NCBI RefSeq assembly: GCF_031128465.2
Contig: NZ_CP155618.1
Coordinates: forward strand, 319,501 to 383,500
From: Mariniflexile litorale
GTDB lineage: Bacteria; Bacteroidota; Bacteroidia; Flavobacteriales; Flavobacteriaceae
DNA: 64,000 bases
Direction: 5' to 3'
Shown: one piece after another, positions 52,532 to 61,989 of the stretch
How the letters are laid out: each line of letters starts with the position of its first letter
Position numbering within the stretch: the stretch's first letter is position 1
Position numbers and translations under genes: made by a program
Notes under the pieces: model-generated
What the model was told of the DNA's origin: nothing
The model's database searches: none
The model's input: only the letters and a program-made list of their open reading frames with translations

Positions 52532-52566
52532 ATCCCGTTATGTGTTAAAAAAACACATAACGGGAT
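52532..52566 (-). terminator. strong stem-loop after SusD2
   Basis: A perfect 15-bp hairpin (ATCCCGTTATGTGTT with its complement) closes a 5-nt loop only 7 nt past the SusD2 stop. TTTTTAAATT follows in coding sense. This is the best intrinsic terminator of the window, yet GH115 starts 34 nt further on. Partial read-through, favouring susCD mRNA, is the likely outcome. Confidence 0.8.
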
Positions 52567-52573
52567 AAAGCTA

Positions 52574-54235
52574 TTAATTATATCCTGGGTTTTGTGTTAA
52601 CTCTACCTCACGATTACCTTCAATTTCATCAGCAGGAATTGGCCAAAGATTATAGGTTTCTTTCATTCCATCTTCTAATTCCGTATAATAAGGGTTAAAT
52701 CTAGATACACGATCGTATAATAACCCTAAACGCATTAAAGTTAATCGTCTCTTTTCTTCAACACCAAATTCACGTATACGTTCGTCTAAAATGTAGTCAA
52801 TATCCATTTGTGCAGCAGTTGCTTCAGAGGCATTAGCCCTTGTACGCACCACATTAACATCATCAGCAGCAAGTTGGAACTGTTCATTTGCAATATAAGC
52901 TTCTGCTCTTAACAAATATGTTTCTGCCAAACGCAACATGTACTGATCGGTATAAGTACCTCCAGCAGCACTTGTTAAACTATACGGATCATTGTTATCG
53001 TACAATCCTTCAGGGTGATTAAATGGTGTTGTTGCTTTAGTTTGATAAGCATATAGACTACGACTACGAGGTGTCGTTTCTGTGGAAACTATTATTCCAG
53101 GTGTAGATTGCAATGCAATGGTGTTATTAGAATTGTACTCTCTCATAAAATTATGATTGGCATTTCTAATATCATTTACAAAATCTGGGTTGGTGTTATT
53201 TCCACCCCATACCGTATTGCTAAAATACTCTGTTGATATCATCCAACCAATACCTCTACCACCCGTGTAATCGCCTACAGGCCATTTATTAAAAGCACCT
53301 GATCTATTTAAAGGAGCATGGTGTCTTTCTAACATGTAAGACCCGTCTTTACTAGACGATTGAAGCCCGCCACCAGGTACATCCAGTTCAAATTGAATAA
53401 CCCATAAACCTTCTGTATTTCCAATAGATCTATTTTGATTTCCGGTTCTAAATAAATCCCAATATTCATCTTTATCAGTTTCACTAGATCGCGTACCAAA
53501 ACGGTTCGTCATTAAAGCTGTGTTAGGATCATTTATTACTGTTGTTGCCGCCAAAATAGCCTCTTCGTTTTTTCCTAAAGTAATAAATACCTCAGCCAAA
53601 TAGTGGTAAGCTACCAAATTGCTAACTCGGCCATCTACTACATCCGTAATTCCCGGTAAATTTTGAGAAGCAAACTCTAAATCTTCTACAGCCTGATTAA
53701 GCACAGCTTCTTTAGAAGCTCTTACAAAATCAATTTTAGGAGCTGTTACTTCATTAATTACTAAAGGAACTCCTCCATATAAATAAACTAGTGTACGATA
53801 AGAAAAGCCTCTAATAAAGCGAGCCTGAGATACAATATCCTTAGTTTCCTCTTCTGTCATATTTGAAGCAGCAGATCTATCAATTATAGTATTTGCTTCA
53901 GCTATCGTTTTATAAAGCAAATTCCAATGTACTGTTGCTATTTGACCTGAAGGAGCATAAGCTTCAGACATTCTGCTATGTCTTTGGGTACCATTATTTT
54001 CCCCATCATAAACAATGTCTGTTCCGTACAAAAAGTCGAACGGACGGTTTTCATCACGACTATAAAATTGCCTTCTAACTAAATAATATAAATTATTTAC
54101 TGATGCTGTAAAATCATCATGCGTAACGTATGCATTTGCCGAACTTAAAAAGTCTTTCGGCGACTCGTCTAAAAAGTCTTCTTTACAAGAACTAAACAAA
54201 GAGACTAATGCTAATAATATAAATGTTTTTTTCAT
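52574..54235 (-). CDS. SusD-like glycan-binding lipoprotein (SusD2)
   Basis: Surface lipoprotein of 553 residues. The signal ends in SLFSSC and is followed by K-E-D-F-L-D-E, an acidic surface-export pattern. SusD/RagB features include QARFIRGFSYRTLVYLYGGV, ASKEAVLNQAVEDLEFA, YHYLAEVFITLGKNEEA, and the C-terminal YMLRLAETYLLRAEAYIANE with ILDERIREFGVEEKRRLTLM. It would bind glycan at the cell surface together with SusC2. The start is 11 bp after the SusC2 stop. It differs widely from SusD1, so the two pairs should have different ligands. Confidence 0.95.
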   Translation of the reverse strand: MKKTFILLALVSLFSSCKEDFLDESPKDFLSSANAYVTHDDFTASVNNLYYLVRRQFYSRDENRPFDFLYGTDIVYDGENNGTQRHSRMSEAYAPSGQIATVHWNLLYKTIAEANTIIDRSAASNMTEEETKDIVSQARFIRGFSYRTLVYLYGGVPLVINEVTAPKIDFVRASKEAVLNQAVEDLEFASQNLPGITDVVDGRVSNLVAYHYLAEVFITLGKNEEAILAATTVINDPNTALMTNRFGTRSSETDKDEYWDLFRTGNQNRSIGNTEGLWVIQFELDVPGGGLQSSSKDGSYMLERHHAPLNRSGAFNKWPVGDYTGGRGIGWMISTEYFSNTVWGGNNTNPDFVNDIRNANHNFMREYNSNNTIALQSTPGIIVSTETTPRSRSLYAYQTKATTPFNHPEGLYDNNDPYSLTSAAGGTYTDQYMLRLAETYLLRAEAYIANEQFQLAADDVNVVRTRANASEATAAQMDIDYILDERIREFGVEEKRRLTLMRLGLLYDRVSRFNPYYTELEDGMKETYNLWPIPADEIEGNREVELTQNPGYN

Positions 54236-54246
54236 ATTTGTTTTTT

Positions 54247-57200
54247 TTAAAAAGATACATTAATACCGAATGAATATCCGCTCATTACTGGTCTTCCGCC
54301 AGCAGACATACCAACTCCATAAACATTATCCGATACATTTTGATATTCAGGATCCCAACCATTCCATTTTGTCCAGGTAGCTAAATTTTTACCACTAACA
54401 AAAACACTTAGATCAGATATTGATAATTTATCTAGAATAGCATTATCAAAACTGTATTTCAGGGTTATATCCTGCAAACGCACAAAGCTTCTGTCTTCAT
54501 ATCGAGTACCTGTAATACCAGGTCTATTCGGAGAAAGCGCATTTAATCCATCAGGATTTTCTGGAGACCAATAATCGATGCCACTTAAATTATTACGAAA
54601 AATCGAATTACTGTCTCTATATAAAGCATTATCATTTCTAGAAATATAAGTGTTATTACCACCTTGAATAGAGTTAAAAAATACACTAAGCGAAAATTGC
54701 TTGTAAGTAAATGTATTTAATAAAGAAACTCGGTATCCAGGATCTTTTGTACCTATAATCTTACGGTCATCTGCTTGAGTGATTAAACCATCATCATTTT
54801 GATCAACAATACGATATTGACCTGCCTGATAACCTGCAGGTATATTTTCTTCTCCTATTTGATAAATACCATTAGTTTCATAGTCATAGATTGCTCCTAT
54901 TGATTCTCCTATAAACAAATTACTTTGAATCAAATCGTCCTCTTTTCCATCGCCATCGGCATCTTCGCCTGTAAGCTCAAGAATTTTATTTTTATTTTTA
55001 GAATAGTTAGCTGTTGCTGTCCATTTAAAATCTTGAGTACGAACAATATTTCCTGTTAAAGAAATTTCAATCCCTTTATTTTCAAGTTTCCCCACATTGG
55101 TTTGAATTTCATCAAAACCTGTTAAATAAGGAATTCTTACTTTATACAAAAGATCATCGGTAGTACTTTGGTAAACATCTATAGTACCATTTAATTTATT
55201 AGAAAATAAAATAAAATCGACACCAACATTAAGACCAGCTGTTTTTTCCCAACGTAAATCACCATTAGCTAGTGAAGCTAATTCTTGACCAAAAGCGGTA
55301 GTCCCACCCTCACCAAAAACATAAGAAGCTCTGGTATCTAATCTCGCCAAAGATGTATATCGTGGTGTTTGATTCCCACTAAGACCATAACTAGCTCTTA
55401 ATTTTAAATTATTTACAAAATCGGCATTATCCATAAAAGATTCGCTAGACACAATCCAACCCAACGCACCTGATGGAAAATAAGCTGTTTTTTCGTTATC
55501 TGCGAAAGCAGAATAACCATCTTTTCTAATTGTACCTGTAACAATATACTTATTGTTATATTTATAATTGAATCTAAACATTTGGTAATTTAACTGATCG
55601 GAGTATGCTCCAGAACTTATTTCAGGAAGACCTCCAAGACTAAGCTTATTATATCCCAAAGAAAGCCTATCAAAACTTGTAGCGTATGCATTTGTATTAT
55701 CCCATTTACGCTCCATTGCCCCATAAAGCAACGTTGCACCTACATCATGTTTCCCAAAAACTCTGTTGTATTTAAGAATATTATCTAAAGTATAATCATT
55801 ATAAAATCTTATATCTTTCCCAGCTTCTCCATTACCACCAGCTGCATAAATACTAGCACCATAACGTTTTTCAATTCTATAATTATTACCAAAATTCAAA
55901 CGGTAAGATAACCCAGGTATAAAAGGAAAATCGATTTCAGAATAAATATTTGCAAACAAATAATCCTTACGCTCTAAATCTTCTGTATTAGACCCTAAAA
56001 ATGGATTTGAATCTAAAGTTCCAGTAGGATTTCGTACTAAATCTCCATTTTCATCATAAGGTGTCAAGACAGGCGGTGCTATTACAAGACTGTATAAATT
56101 TGGCTGATCTCCATCTTGATTCACAAAAGAACCAAAAGCTTGCACACCTATATTCCACCAGTCTGTCGCATCTGCATCAAGATTAACACGTATGCTTTTA
56201 CGTTGAAAGTCATCTCTTTTAATATAACCTTCTTGCTCTGTTAATCCTAAAGATACTAAATAGCTCATTTTTTCTGACCCACCTGTAACGCTGATTTTAT
56301 TATCCATTACATAACCGGTTTGAGTACCTTCATCCCACCAATTATAGTCTGTATCTTTAAATAATTCAGGATTACCTGAATTTACAGGTATACCAAGCAT
56401 ATCATTTGGATTAAGATCTCGCTGTTCAAAATAACCCGTAAAAGCAGGGTTTGGAGTGGTATACTCAGGAGCTAAAAAAGCCCTGTCGTAAAGTTGCATA
56501 TTAAGATAATCAATATATTCTTCACGTTGCATAGGTCTCAAATCTTCAGAAGGTGCTTGTGTAGCATAAGAAGAAGAAATAGTTATTTTAGGCTTTTGAT
56601 CACGTTTCCCGCTTTGGGTAGTAATTAAAATTACACCGTTTGCTGCTTGAGCACCATACACAGCCGTAGAACTAGCATCTTTTAGAACATCTATAGACTT
56701 TATATCTGCAGGGTTTAGCGAAGAAAGCGAACCATTATATTGTATTCCATCTAGAATTATAAGCACATCTGAATTTCCATTGATAGAAGTTCTACCTCTT
56801 ATACTTATTTCAGGAGTAGCCCCAGCACTATTTACCTGACCAATATTTAAACCAGGCACAGTCCCTTGTAAGCTCTGTGCAATATTAGTATTAGGAGAAT
56901 CCCGAAAAGTCTCTAAGTCAGCACTAGCAACAGCACCCGTTACATCGCTTTTCTTTGAAGTACCGTAACCTATCACGACCACTTCATCTAACAATGCAAT
57001 ATTTTCTTCTAATGCTACATCTATTGTATTCTTCCCATTGGCATCAACCTCTTGTGTTTTATATCCTACATATGAGAACACCAAAACACTAGAGGTGTTA
57101 ATATTAATACTAAATGTTCCATCAAAATCAGTGGAAGCACCTGTTGTTGTTCCTTTTAAAATGATCGTAGCACCTGCAATAGGCAGTCCATTTATATCCG

Positions 57201-57321
57201 TTACTGAACCAGTAATCGTTTTTTGCTGCGCGAAGGCAGTTGTAATTCCAAGCCCTAAAAAGACCAAAAGGAAGAGTCTTTTACTATTAAAGGCAAAAAA
57301 GGGGTGTAATAATTTCTTCAT
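54247..57321 (-). CDS. SusC-like TonB-dependent transporter (SusC2)
   Basis: Outer-membrane transporter of 1024 residues. The signal peptide is long (about 31 residues, ending TTAFAQ). Then follow the carboxypeptidase-regulatory-like domain (ITGSVTDINGLPIAGATIIL), the stretch DEVVVIGYGTSKKSDVTGAV, the plug (VLKDASSTAVYGAQAANGVI) and the barrel ending in SFGINVSF. It is the first gene of Unit A. HTCS2 is divergent, with 449 bp between start codons, and a motif shared with the 44.5-kb site lies 165-202 nt upstream. These point to HTCS2 control. Confidence 0.96.
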   Translation of the reverse strand: MKKLLHPFFAFNSKRLFLLVFLGLGITTAFAQQKTITGSVTDINGLPIAGATIILKGTTTGASTDFDGTFSININTSSVLVFSYVGYKTQEVDANGKNTIDVALEENIALLDEVVVIGYGTSKKSDVTGAVASADLETFRDSPNTNIAQSLQGTVPGLNIGQVNSAGATPEISIRGRTSINGNSDVLIILDGIQYNGSLSSLNPADIKSIDVLKDASSTAVYGAQAANGVILITTQSGKRDQKPKITISSSYATQAPSEDLRPMQREEYIDYLNMQLYDRAFLAPEYTTPNPAFTGYFEQRDLNPNDMLGIPVNSGNPELFKDTDYNWWDEGTQTGYVMDNKISVTGGSEKMSYLVSLGLTEQEGYIKRDDFQRKSIRVNLDADATDWWNIGVQAFGSFVNQDGDQPNLYSLVIAPPVLTPYDENGDLVRNPTGTLDSNPFLGSNTEDLERKDYLFANIYSEIDFPFIPGLSYRLNFGNNYRIEKRYGASIYAAGGNGEAGKDIRFYNDYTLDNILKYNRVFGKHDVGATLLYGAMERKWDNTNAYATSFDRLSLGYNKLSLGGLPEISSGAYSDQLNYQMFRFNYKYNNKYIVTGTIRKDGYSAFADNEKTAYFPSGALGWIVSSESFMDNADFVNNLKLRASYGLSGNQTPRYTSLARLDTRASYVFGEGGTTAFGQELASLANGDLRWEKTAGLNVGVDFILFSNKLNGTIDVYQSTTDDLLYKVRIPYLTGFDEIQTNVGKLENKGIEISLTGNIVRTQDFKWTATANYSKNKNKILELTGEDADGDGKEDDLIQSNLFIGESIGAIYDYETNGIYQIGEENIPAGYQAGQYRIVDQNDDGLITQADDRKIIGTKDPGYRVSLLNTFTYKQFSLSVFFNSIQGGNNTYISRNDNALYRDSNSIFRNNLSGIDYWSPENPDGLNALSPNRPGITGTRYEDRSFVRLQDITLKYSFDNAILDKLSISDLSVFVSGKNLATWTKWNGWDPEYQNVSDNVYGVGMSAGGRPVMSGYSFGINVSF

Positions 57322-57770
57322 AAGTTTACATTTTAATTAGTTTTAGTTATTAATTATTTGCTAATAAAACTTTAGGTACATTATTTAAGTAGGTGCTGCA
57401 TGTCAAAATATTTAACACGAAATAATAACTTAACTAAAGTTGGTTAATCGCAAGTGTAAAAATAACACTTAACAAGAGACACTTATGGGGTATAAATCAG
57501 CTGAAAATAGCACAGAAAATGACGTGGCTACTGGCTTTATTTAGTTTTAGTAATAAAAATAATACATTAATATAATTAAATTTATCCAATGAACTTGCTT
57601 TCTCTTAAAAAACATTTAATTCATATCCCTCTTAATAATCTAAAAAGACTATTTTTAAAGTAATTATTTTTGCAGGAATCAATAATAAATGTTATTTATA
57701 CACTTATTTTTAAACTTATAACTTACTTTTAATACGAACCTTTTAATTAGTTAAATTTAGATCTGCTTTT
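57322..57770. other. divergent control region between SusC2 and HTCS2
   Basis: This 449-bp stretch has no gene that I can find. It is AT-rich and must carry the promoters of both SusC2 (leftward) and HTCS2 (rightward). The candidate operator at 57487-57523 is the only conserved element I can show. I could not place clear -33/-7 boxes with confidence. Confidence 0.6.
57487..57523 (-). promoter_or_regulatory. candidate HTCS2 operator upstream of SusC2
   Basis: A 37-bp stretch that matches 44506-44542 at 27 of 37 positions without gaps. Conserved blocks are GGG, ATAAATC, TGAAA and AAAATG. Within it, GAAAATAGC and GAAAATGAC form an imperfect direct repeat 12 bp apart. It lies 165 nt before the SusC2 start, next to HTCS2, which has an AraC-type DNA-binding domain. 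Confidence 0.5.
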
Positions 57771-60700
57771 ATGATGATAAAAAATGTCTTTAGCTTTCTT
57801 TTCTTTTTACTTTATGTTAATGCCATCTATTGTCAGGATTCTAAATTAGAGTCTAAATCAATTGAAGACATTTTAACTTTTCATTTATTAGATGTAGAGT
57901 CAGGATTATCCCATAATGTTGTTAATAATATTGAGCAAGATTCACTTGGTTTTATTTGGGTGGGTACTATAGAAGGCTTAAACCGTTATGATGGAACAAG
58001 CTTTACAAAATTTAAAAAAGACTATAAAAATCCTGAAACGAGCTTAAACAATAACCATGTATCACAGATAGAGGTAGACATTAAAGGTAATTTACTCATA
58101 GCTACAGATGAAGGATTAAATATTTACAATACCAAACATGAAACTTTTGAAATATTTAAACAAAACAACAAACAACTAACCTCCGTTATTAGCTCTTTTG
58201 CAATTGGTCCCAATAAAGAACTTATTGTAGGAACTTCACAAAACGATTGGGGATTAAGATTTATTGATAAAGAAGGTAAATTAAAATCTTTTAGCCATGA
58301 ATTAAATATCAATTCTTTATCATCAAATTATATTTCTAAACTACTTGTTCAAGGAGATTCCATTTTATACATTGGAACGAACAGTACTGGTTTAAACAAA
58401 TACGATTATAAAACAAAAAAAATAACACGCATATCTTATAAAAAAAACAGTGCTATTTCTTCATTGTCCATACATGCTCTTTATGAAGATTTTAAAGGAA
58501 ATTTATGGATAGGTGGCTCTGATGGTCTGCAAGTTATAACCACTAAAGGAGACACCTTAAGTTTGAAATCATCTGTGCTTTACGGCAAAGGACTGAGTGA
58601 CGGTACTGTTCTTTCTTTTCAGGAAGATAATCAAAATAATATGTGGATTGGAACCCGTAACGGCGGATTGAACATCCTTGATATTCCTTCATTTTTATCG
58701 AAAAAAGGACTTTCTATAAAATGGTTTTTACCCAAAAGTGATGGATCTAGTGTTTATAATAGAACGGTATCATCCATCAAAATGGATAAAGAGGGAAACA
58801 TGTGGTTAGGGACTAGTACTGGTTTAAATTTTGTTAATCCTAATGGAGAACCTGTTAAGCGCTTTCAAAAGAACATTGACAATCCTAACGGACTCGCACA
58901 TGATAGAATTGGAGCATTTGCACAAAAAAGTGATGGTAAAATTTGGATTGGCACTGATGGTGCTGGATTGAATCTTTTTGATCCAAATACAGGCAAATTT
59001 TCCAATTACACACATAAACCCAATAATCTCCAAAGTTTAAGTAATGACTATATAATTTCCTTACTCGACGATAAAAAAAATAGAGTCTGGATTGGCACTT
59101 ATGGAGGAGGTTTAAATAAGATGAATCCAGAAACTGGAAAATACACGCATTATTTACAAGGGAATGTGGAGGATGGTAGTGATGTTAGGAAAATATTTGA
59201 AGATAGTAACGGGCAAATTTGGATTGGGACAAATCGTGGTGGTTTGTTTAAATACATAGAAGCAGAAGATAGATTTGAATATATTAAAAGCTTAGGAAAG
59301 ATAGATATCAGAGATATTACCAGTGATAAATACGGGTATTTATGGATGGCTACTTATGGAGATGGTATTTTAAAATATGACCCTAAAAATGATAGTGCTA
59401 TTTTTTACAACATGAATAATACAAAAGGCATGACAAGTAATGTCATTTTCTGCCTTTTGCTCCTTAAAAACGGAGATATACTTTCAGGAACTAGATACGG
59501 GGGGTTAATTAGAGTGAACTCAAAAACCAACACTGCCATAAGTTTCACAGAAAATGATGGACTTAGCAACAATACAGTTAGTAGTATGGTAATGGAAAAT
59601 GACACAAATATATGGTTAGGTACTTTCGAGGGAATTAGTCATTTTGATACTACTACAAATAAAATTGAGAATTTAAATACCATTAATAATATCCAACGGA
59701 GTGAGTTTAATGTTGGAGCTGTATTAAAAAGTAAAAACGGGTTCCTCTATTTTGGAGGAAATAAAGGTTTTAATATGTTCAATCCTAAGAACCTTACAAG
59801 TAATACCCCAAAAACATATTCAATAGTTTTTGAAAACATACAAGTGTTAAATAAAAAAGTTCATGTATCCCCCAATAACAATGATGCTATTCTAAAAGAA
59901 TCTATTTCATATCAAAACCATATTACTTTAACCCATGATCAAAGTTTATTTTCAATAGATTTTGTGGTGTTAAAATACCCAATAGCAACAAATATTACCT
60001 ATTCATATATATTAGAAGGCCACCACAATCATTGGATAGAAAACAAAAGTAATGGTACAGCCAACTTAAGTAATGTGCCTCCGGGAAATTACATATTAAA
60101 AGTAAAGGCAAAACTAGGCTCGGGTAAAGAAGTATTTAACAAATTATCAGTAATTATTACACCTCCTATCTGGAAAACAATACCGGCTTATATTTTATAC
60201 GTGATTTTAACAATTATGGCCATATATGTAGCCTTAAAATACTATTCTGAACACATAAAATTAAAGAACTCATTACTCTTTGAAAAGAAACAGCGGCAAC
60301 TTGAACACGATTTTAATAAAGAAAGAATTCAGTTTTTTACAAGCTTCTCTCATGAATTACGAACACCGCTGACTTTAATTTTAGGACCAGTTGACGATAT
60401 GCTTCATGAACTACGTAATAAAAAACATCAAGACAATATGCATTTGATAAAAAAAAATGCAACTTACTTATTTCAATCTATTAATAAACTTTTAGAATTT
60501 AGAAAATCTGAAGTAGGACTGAGTGATTTAGCAGTAGGCAAATACAATGTACCATCAATATTAAAACAATTAGTAGATAATTACGTTTTAATGGCACAAA
60601 AAAAAGGAATTGCTCTAACTTATTCTATACCTAATGAAGATTTTATAGCATGGTTTGATTTAGAAAAAATTCAGATAATTGTAAACAACTTACTATCAAA

Positions 60701-61892
60701 TGCCATAAAGCATTGTAAAGAAAAAGGAAACATTCATGTAGTGCTTAATTATGATGAAGAACATTTCAGAATAATAGTTGAAGATACAGGTTCTGGAATT
60801 CATCCAGAAGACTTTAGTCATATCTTTGAATGGTATTACCAATCTAAATCATTACCAAGAAAAAAAGGTTCTGGAATTGGTCTTGCATTATCTAAAAATT
60901 TCGCCGAATTACACAAAGGAAAAATAACAGTAGAAAGCGAATTAGGTAAAGGTTCTTCTTTTACTCTTAGTATACCTAGAGATGAATCTTTATTTGCTAT
61001 GATACCAATAAACCAGTCTTCAATTGAACCCTTGGAAGATGCGGATTTGTCTCCTTTAAATGCTTGGGGACCATCTTCCATTAAAGTACCTGAGAAAAAA
61101 AGAAAACTAAATGTTAAATTAGATGAAGATAGATTAGTTATATTAATAATTGATGACAATCCAGATATTCTTAAATATCTAGAAGGATTACTTGATAACC
61201 AATATGACATTATTTATGCTGAAAACGGACAGGAAGGTATCGATAAAGCTATAAAATATGTTCCAGATTTAATTATTTCAGATATTATGATGCCTAAAAA
61301 AAGTGGCATCGATTTGTGTGAAATACTAAAAAGGGAAATGACCACTACACACATTCCTATCATATTATTATCAGCTAAAAGCAATACTGAAAGTATTAAA
61401 GAAGGGTATGAAACAGGTGCAGATGATTATATCGTAAAACCATTTAATAGCCAAATTCTTCAAGCCAGAGTCAAAAATCTTATTGATAACCGAAAATCAT
61501 TAAGAAAATATTTTTTAGGACAAGAAGATCCACTTCATTCTTTTTCTACAGAACAATCAAAACTACTCGATAAAGAGAAGGAGTTTTTGAGAAAACTAGA
61601 AACTATTATTTTAAAAAATTTAAAAGACGGAAATGCAAATGTAAAAGATATTACTGATGAAATAGGCATGAGTAGAACGCCTCTTTTTAGAAAAATTAAA
61701 GCCATAACAGGTAAAAATATAAATGAATATATAACCATGGTTAAATTAAAAAAAGCAGCTTCTCTTATAAAAAATGAAGGACTTTCTGTTTCACAAGCAG
61801 CCTTTGAAGTCGGATATAATAGCCCTAAATATTTCAGACAATTATTTAAAAAACAGTTTGGTGTTGTGCCTTCAGATTATAAAAACAAATAA
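57771..61892 (+). CDS. hybrid two-component system regulator HTCS2
   Basis: Sensor-regulator of 1373 residues. The signal peptide (to about residue 21, IYCQ) is followed by propeller repeats (about 35-690; FIWVGTIEGLNRYDG, LWIGGSDGLQV, MWIGTRNGGLNI), a Y_Y_Y domain (about 715-790, ending VPPGNYILKVKA), a transmembrane helix near 803-823, HisKA with SHELRTPLTLILG (His861), HATPase with NNLLSNAIKH and the G-boxes, a receiver with ISDIMMP (Asp1171) and an AraC-type HTH (about 1270-1370). The start codon may be either of two adjacent Met codons. It is the only plus-strand gene of the main cluster and is divergent from SusC2, the usual arrangement for the regulator of a PUL. Confidence 0.95.
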   Translation: MMIKNVFSFLFFLLYVNAIYCQDSKLESKSIEDILTFHLLDVESGLSHNVVNNIEQDSLGFIWVGTIEGLNRYDGTSFTKFKKDYKNPETSLNNNHVSQIEVDIKGNLLIATDEGLNIYNTKHETFEIFKQNNKQLTSVISSFAIGPNKELIVGTSQNDWGLRFIDKEGKLKSFSHELNINSLSSNYISKLLVQGDSILYIGTNSTGLNKYDYKTKKITRISYKKNSAISSLSIHALYEDFKGNLWIGGSDGLQVITTKGDTLSLKSSVLYGKGLSDGTVLSFQEDNQNNMWIGTRNGGLNILDIPSFLSKKGLSIKWFLPKSDGSSVYNRTVSSIKMDKEGNMWLGTSTGLNFVNPNGEPVKRFQKNIDNPNGLAHDRIGAFAQKSDGKIWIGTDGAGLNLFDPNTGKFSNYTHKPNNLQSLSNDYIISLLDDKKNRVWIGTYGGGLNKMNPETGKYTHYLQGNVEDGSDVRKIFEDSNGQIWIGTNRGGLFKYIEAEDRFEYIKSLGKIDIRDITSDKYGYLWMATYGDGILKYDPKNDSAIFYNMNNTKGMTSNVIFCLLLLKNGDILSGTRYGGLIRVNSKTNTAISFTENDGLSNNTVSSMVMENDTNIWLGTFEGISHFDTTTNKIENLNTINNIQRSEFNVGAVLKSKNGFLYFGGNKGFNMFNPKNLTSNTPKTYSIVFENIQVLNKKVHVSPNNNDAILKESISYQNHITLTHDQSLFSIDFVVLKYPIATNITYSYILEGHHNHWIENKSNGTANLSNVPPGNYILKVKAKLGSGKEVFNKLSVIITPPIWKTIPAYILYVILTIMAIYVALKYYSEHIKLKNSLLFEKKQRQLEHDFNKERIQFFTSFSHELRTPLTLILGPVDDMLHELRNKKHQDNMHLIKKNATYLFQSINKLLEFRKSEVGLSDLAVGKYNVPSILKQLVDNYVLMAQKKGIALTYSIPNEDFIAWFDLEKIQIIVNNLLSNAIKHCKEKGNIHVVLNYDEEHFRIIVEDTGSGIHPEDFSHIFEWYYQSKSLPRKKGSGIGLALSKNFAELHKGKITVESELGKGSSFTLSIPRDESLFAMIPINQSSIEPLEDADLSPLNAWGPSSIKVPEKKRKLNVKLDEDRLVILIIDDNPDILKYLEGLLDNQYDIIYAENGQEGIDKAIKYVPDLIISDIMMPKKSGIDLCEILKREMTTTHIPIILLSAKSNTESIKEGYETGADDYIVKPFNSQILQARVKNLIDNRKSLRKYFLGQEDPLHSFSTEQSKLLDKEKEFLRKLETIILKNLKDGNANVKDITDEIGMSRTPLFRKIKAITGKNINEYITMVKLKKAASLIKNEGLSVSQAAFEVGYNSPKYFRQLFKKQFGVVPSDYKNK

Positions 61893-61989
61893 GTTACAAT
61901 AGCTTTTTATAAAGGCTTTTCTGGACACAAAGCAGGTTCATCGTTTGAGTTTTAAAAACCTGTAGTAGAATAACCAACCTTAGTTTCAA

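Noticed and set aside
49597-57321. Simple glucuronoxylan PUL for Unit A
   Set aside because: I see GH115 and GH43 but no GH10, GH8, GH67 or clear xylosidase, and the GH2 enzyme is LacZ-like. Xylan is not excluded but is not supported.
61893-61989. Terminator between HTCS2 and the GH2-like gene
   Set aside because: Only a weak 6-bp pairing (CAGGTT with AACCTG, 18-nt loop) is visible, which is not enough to call.
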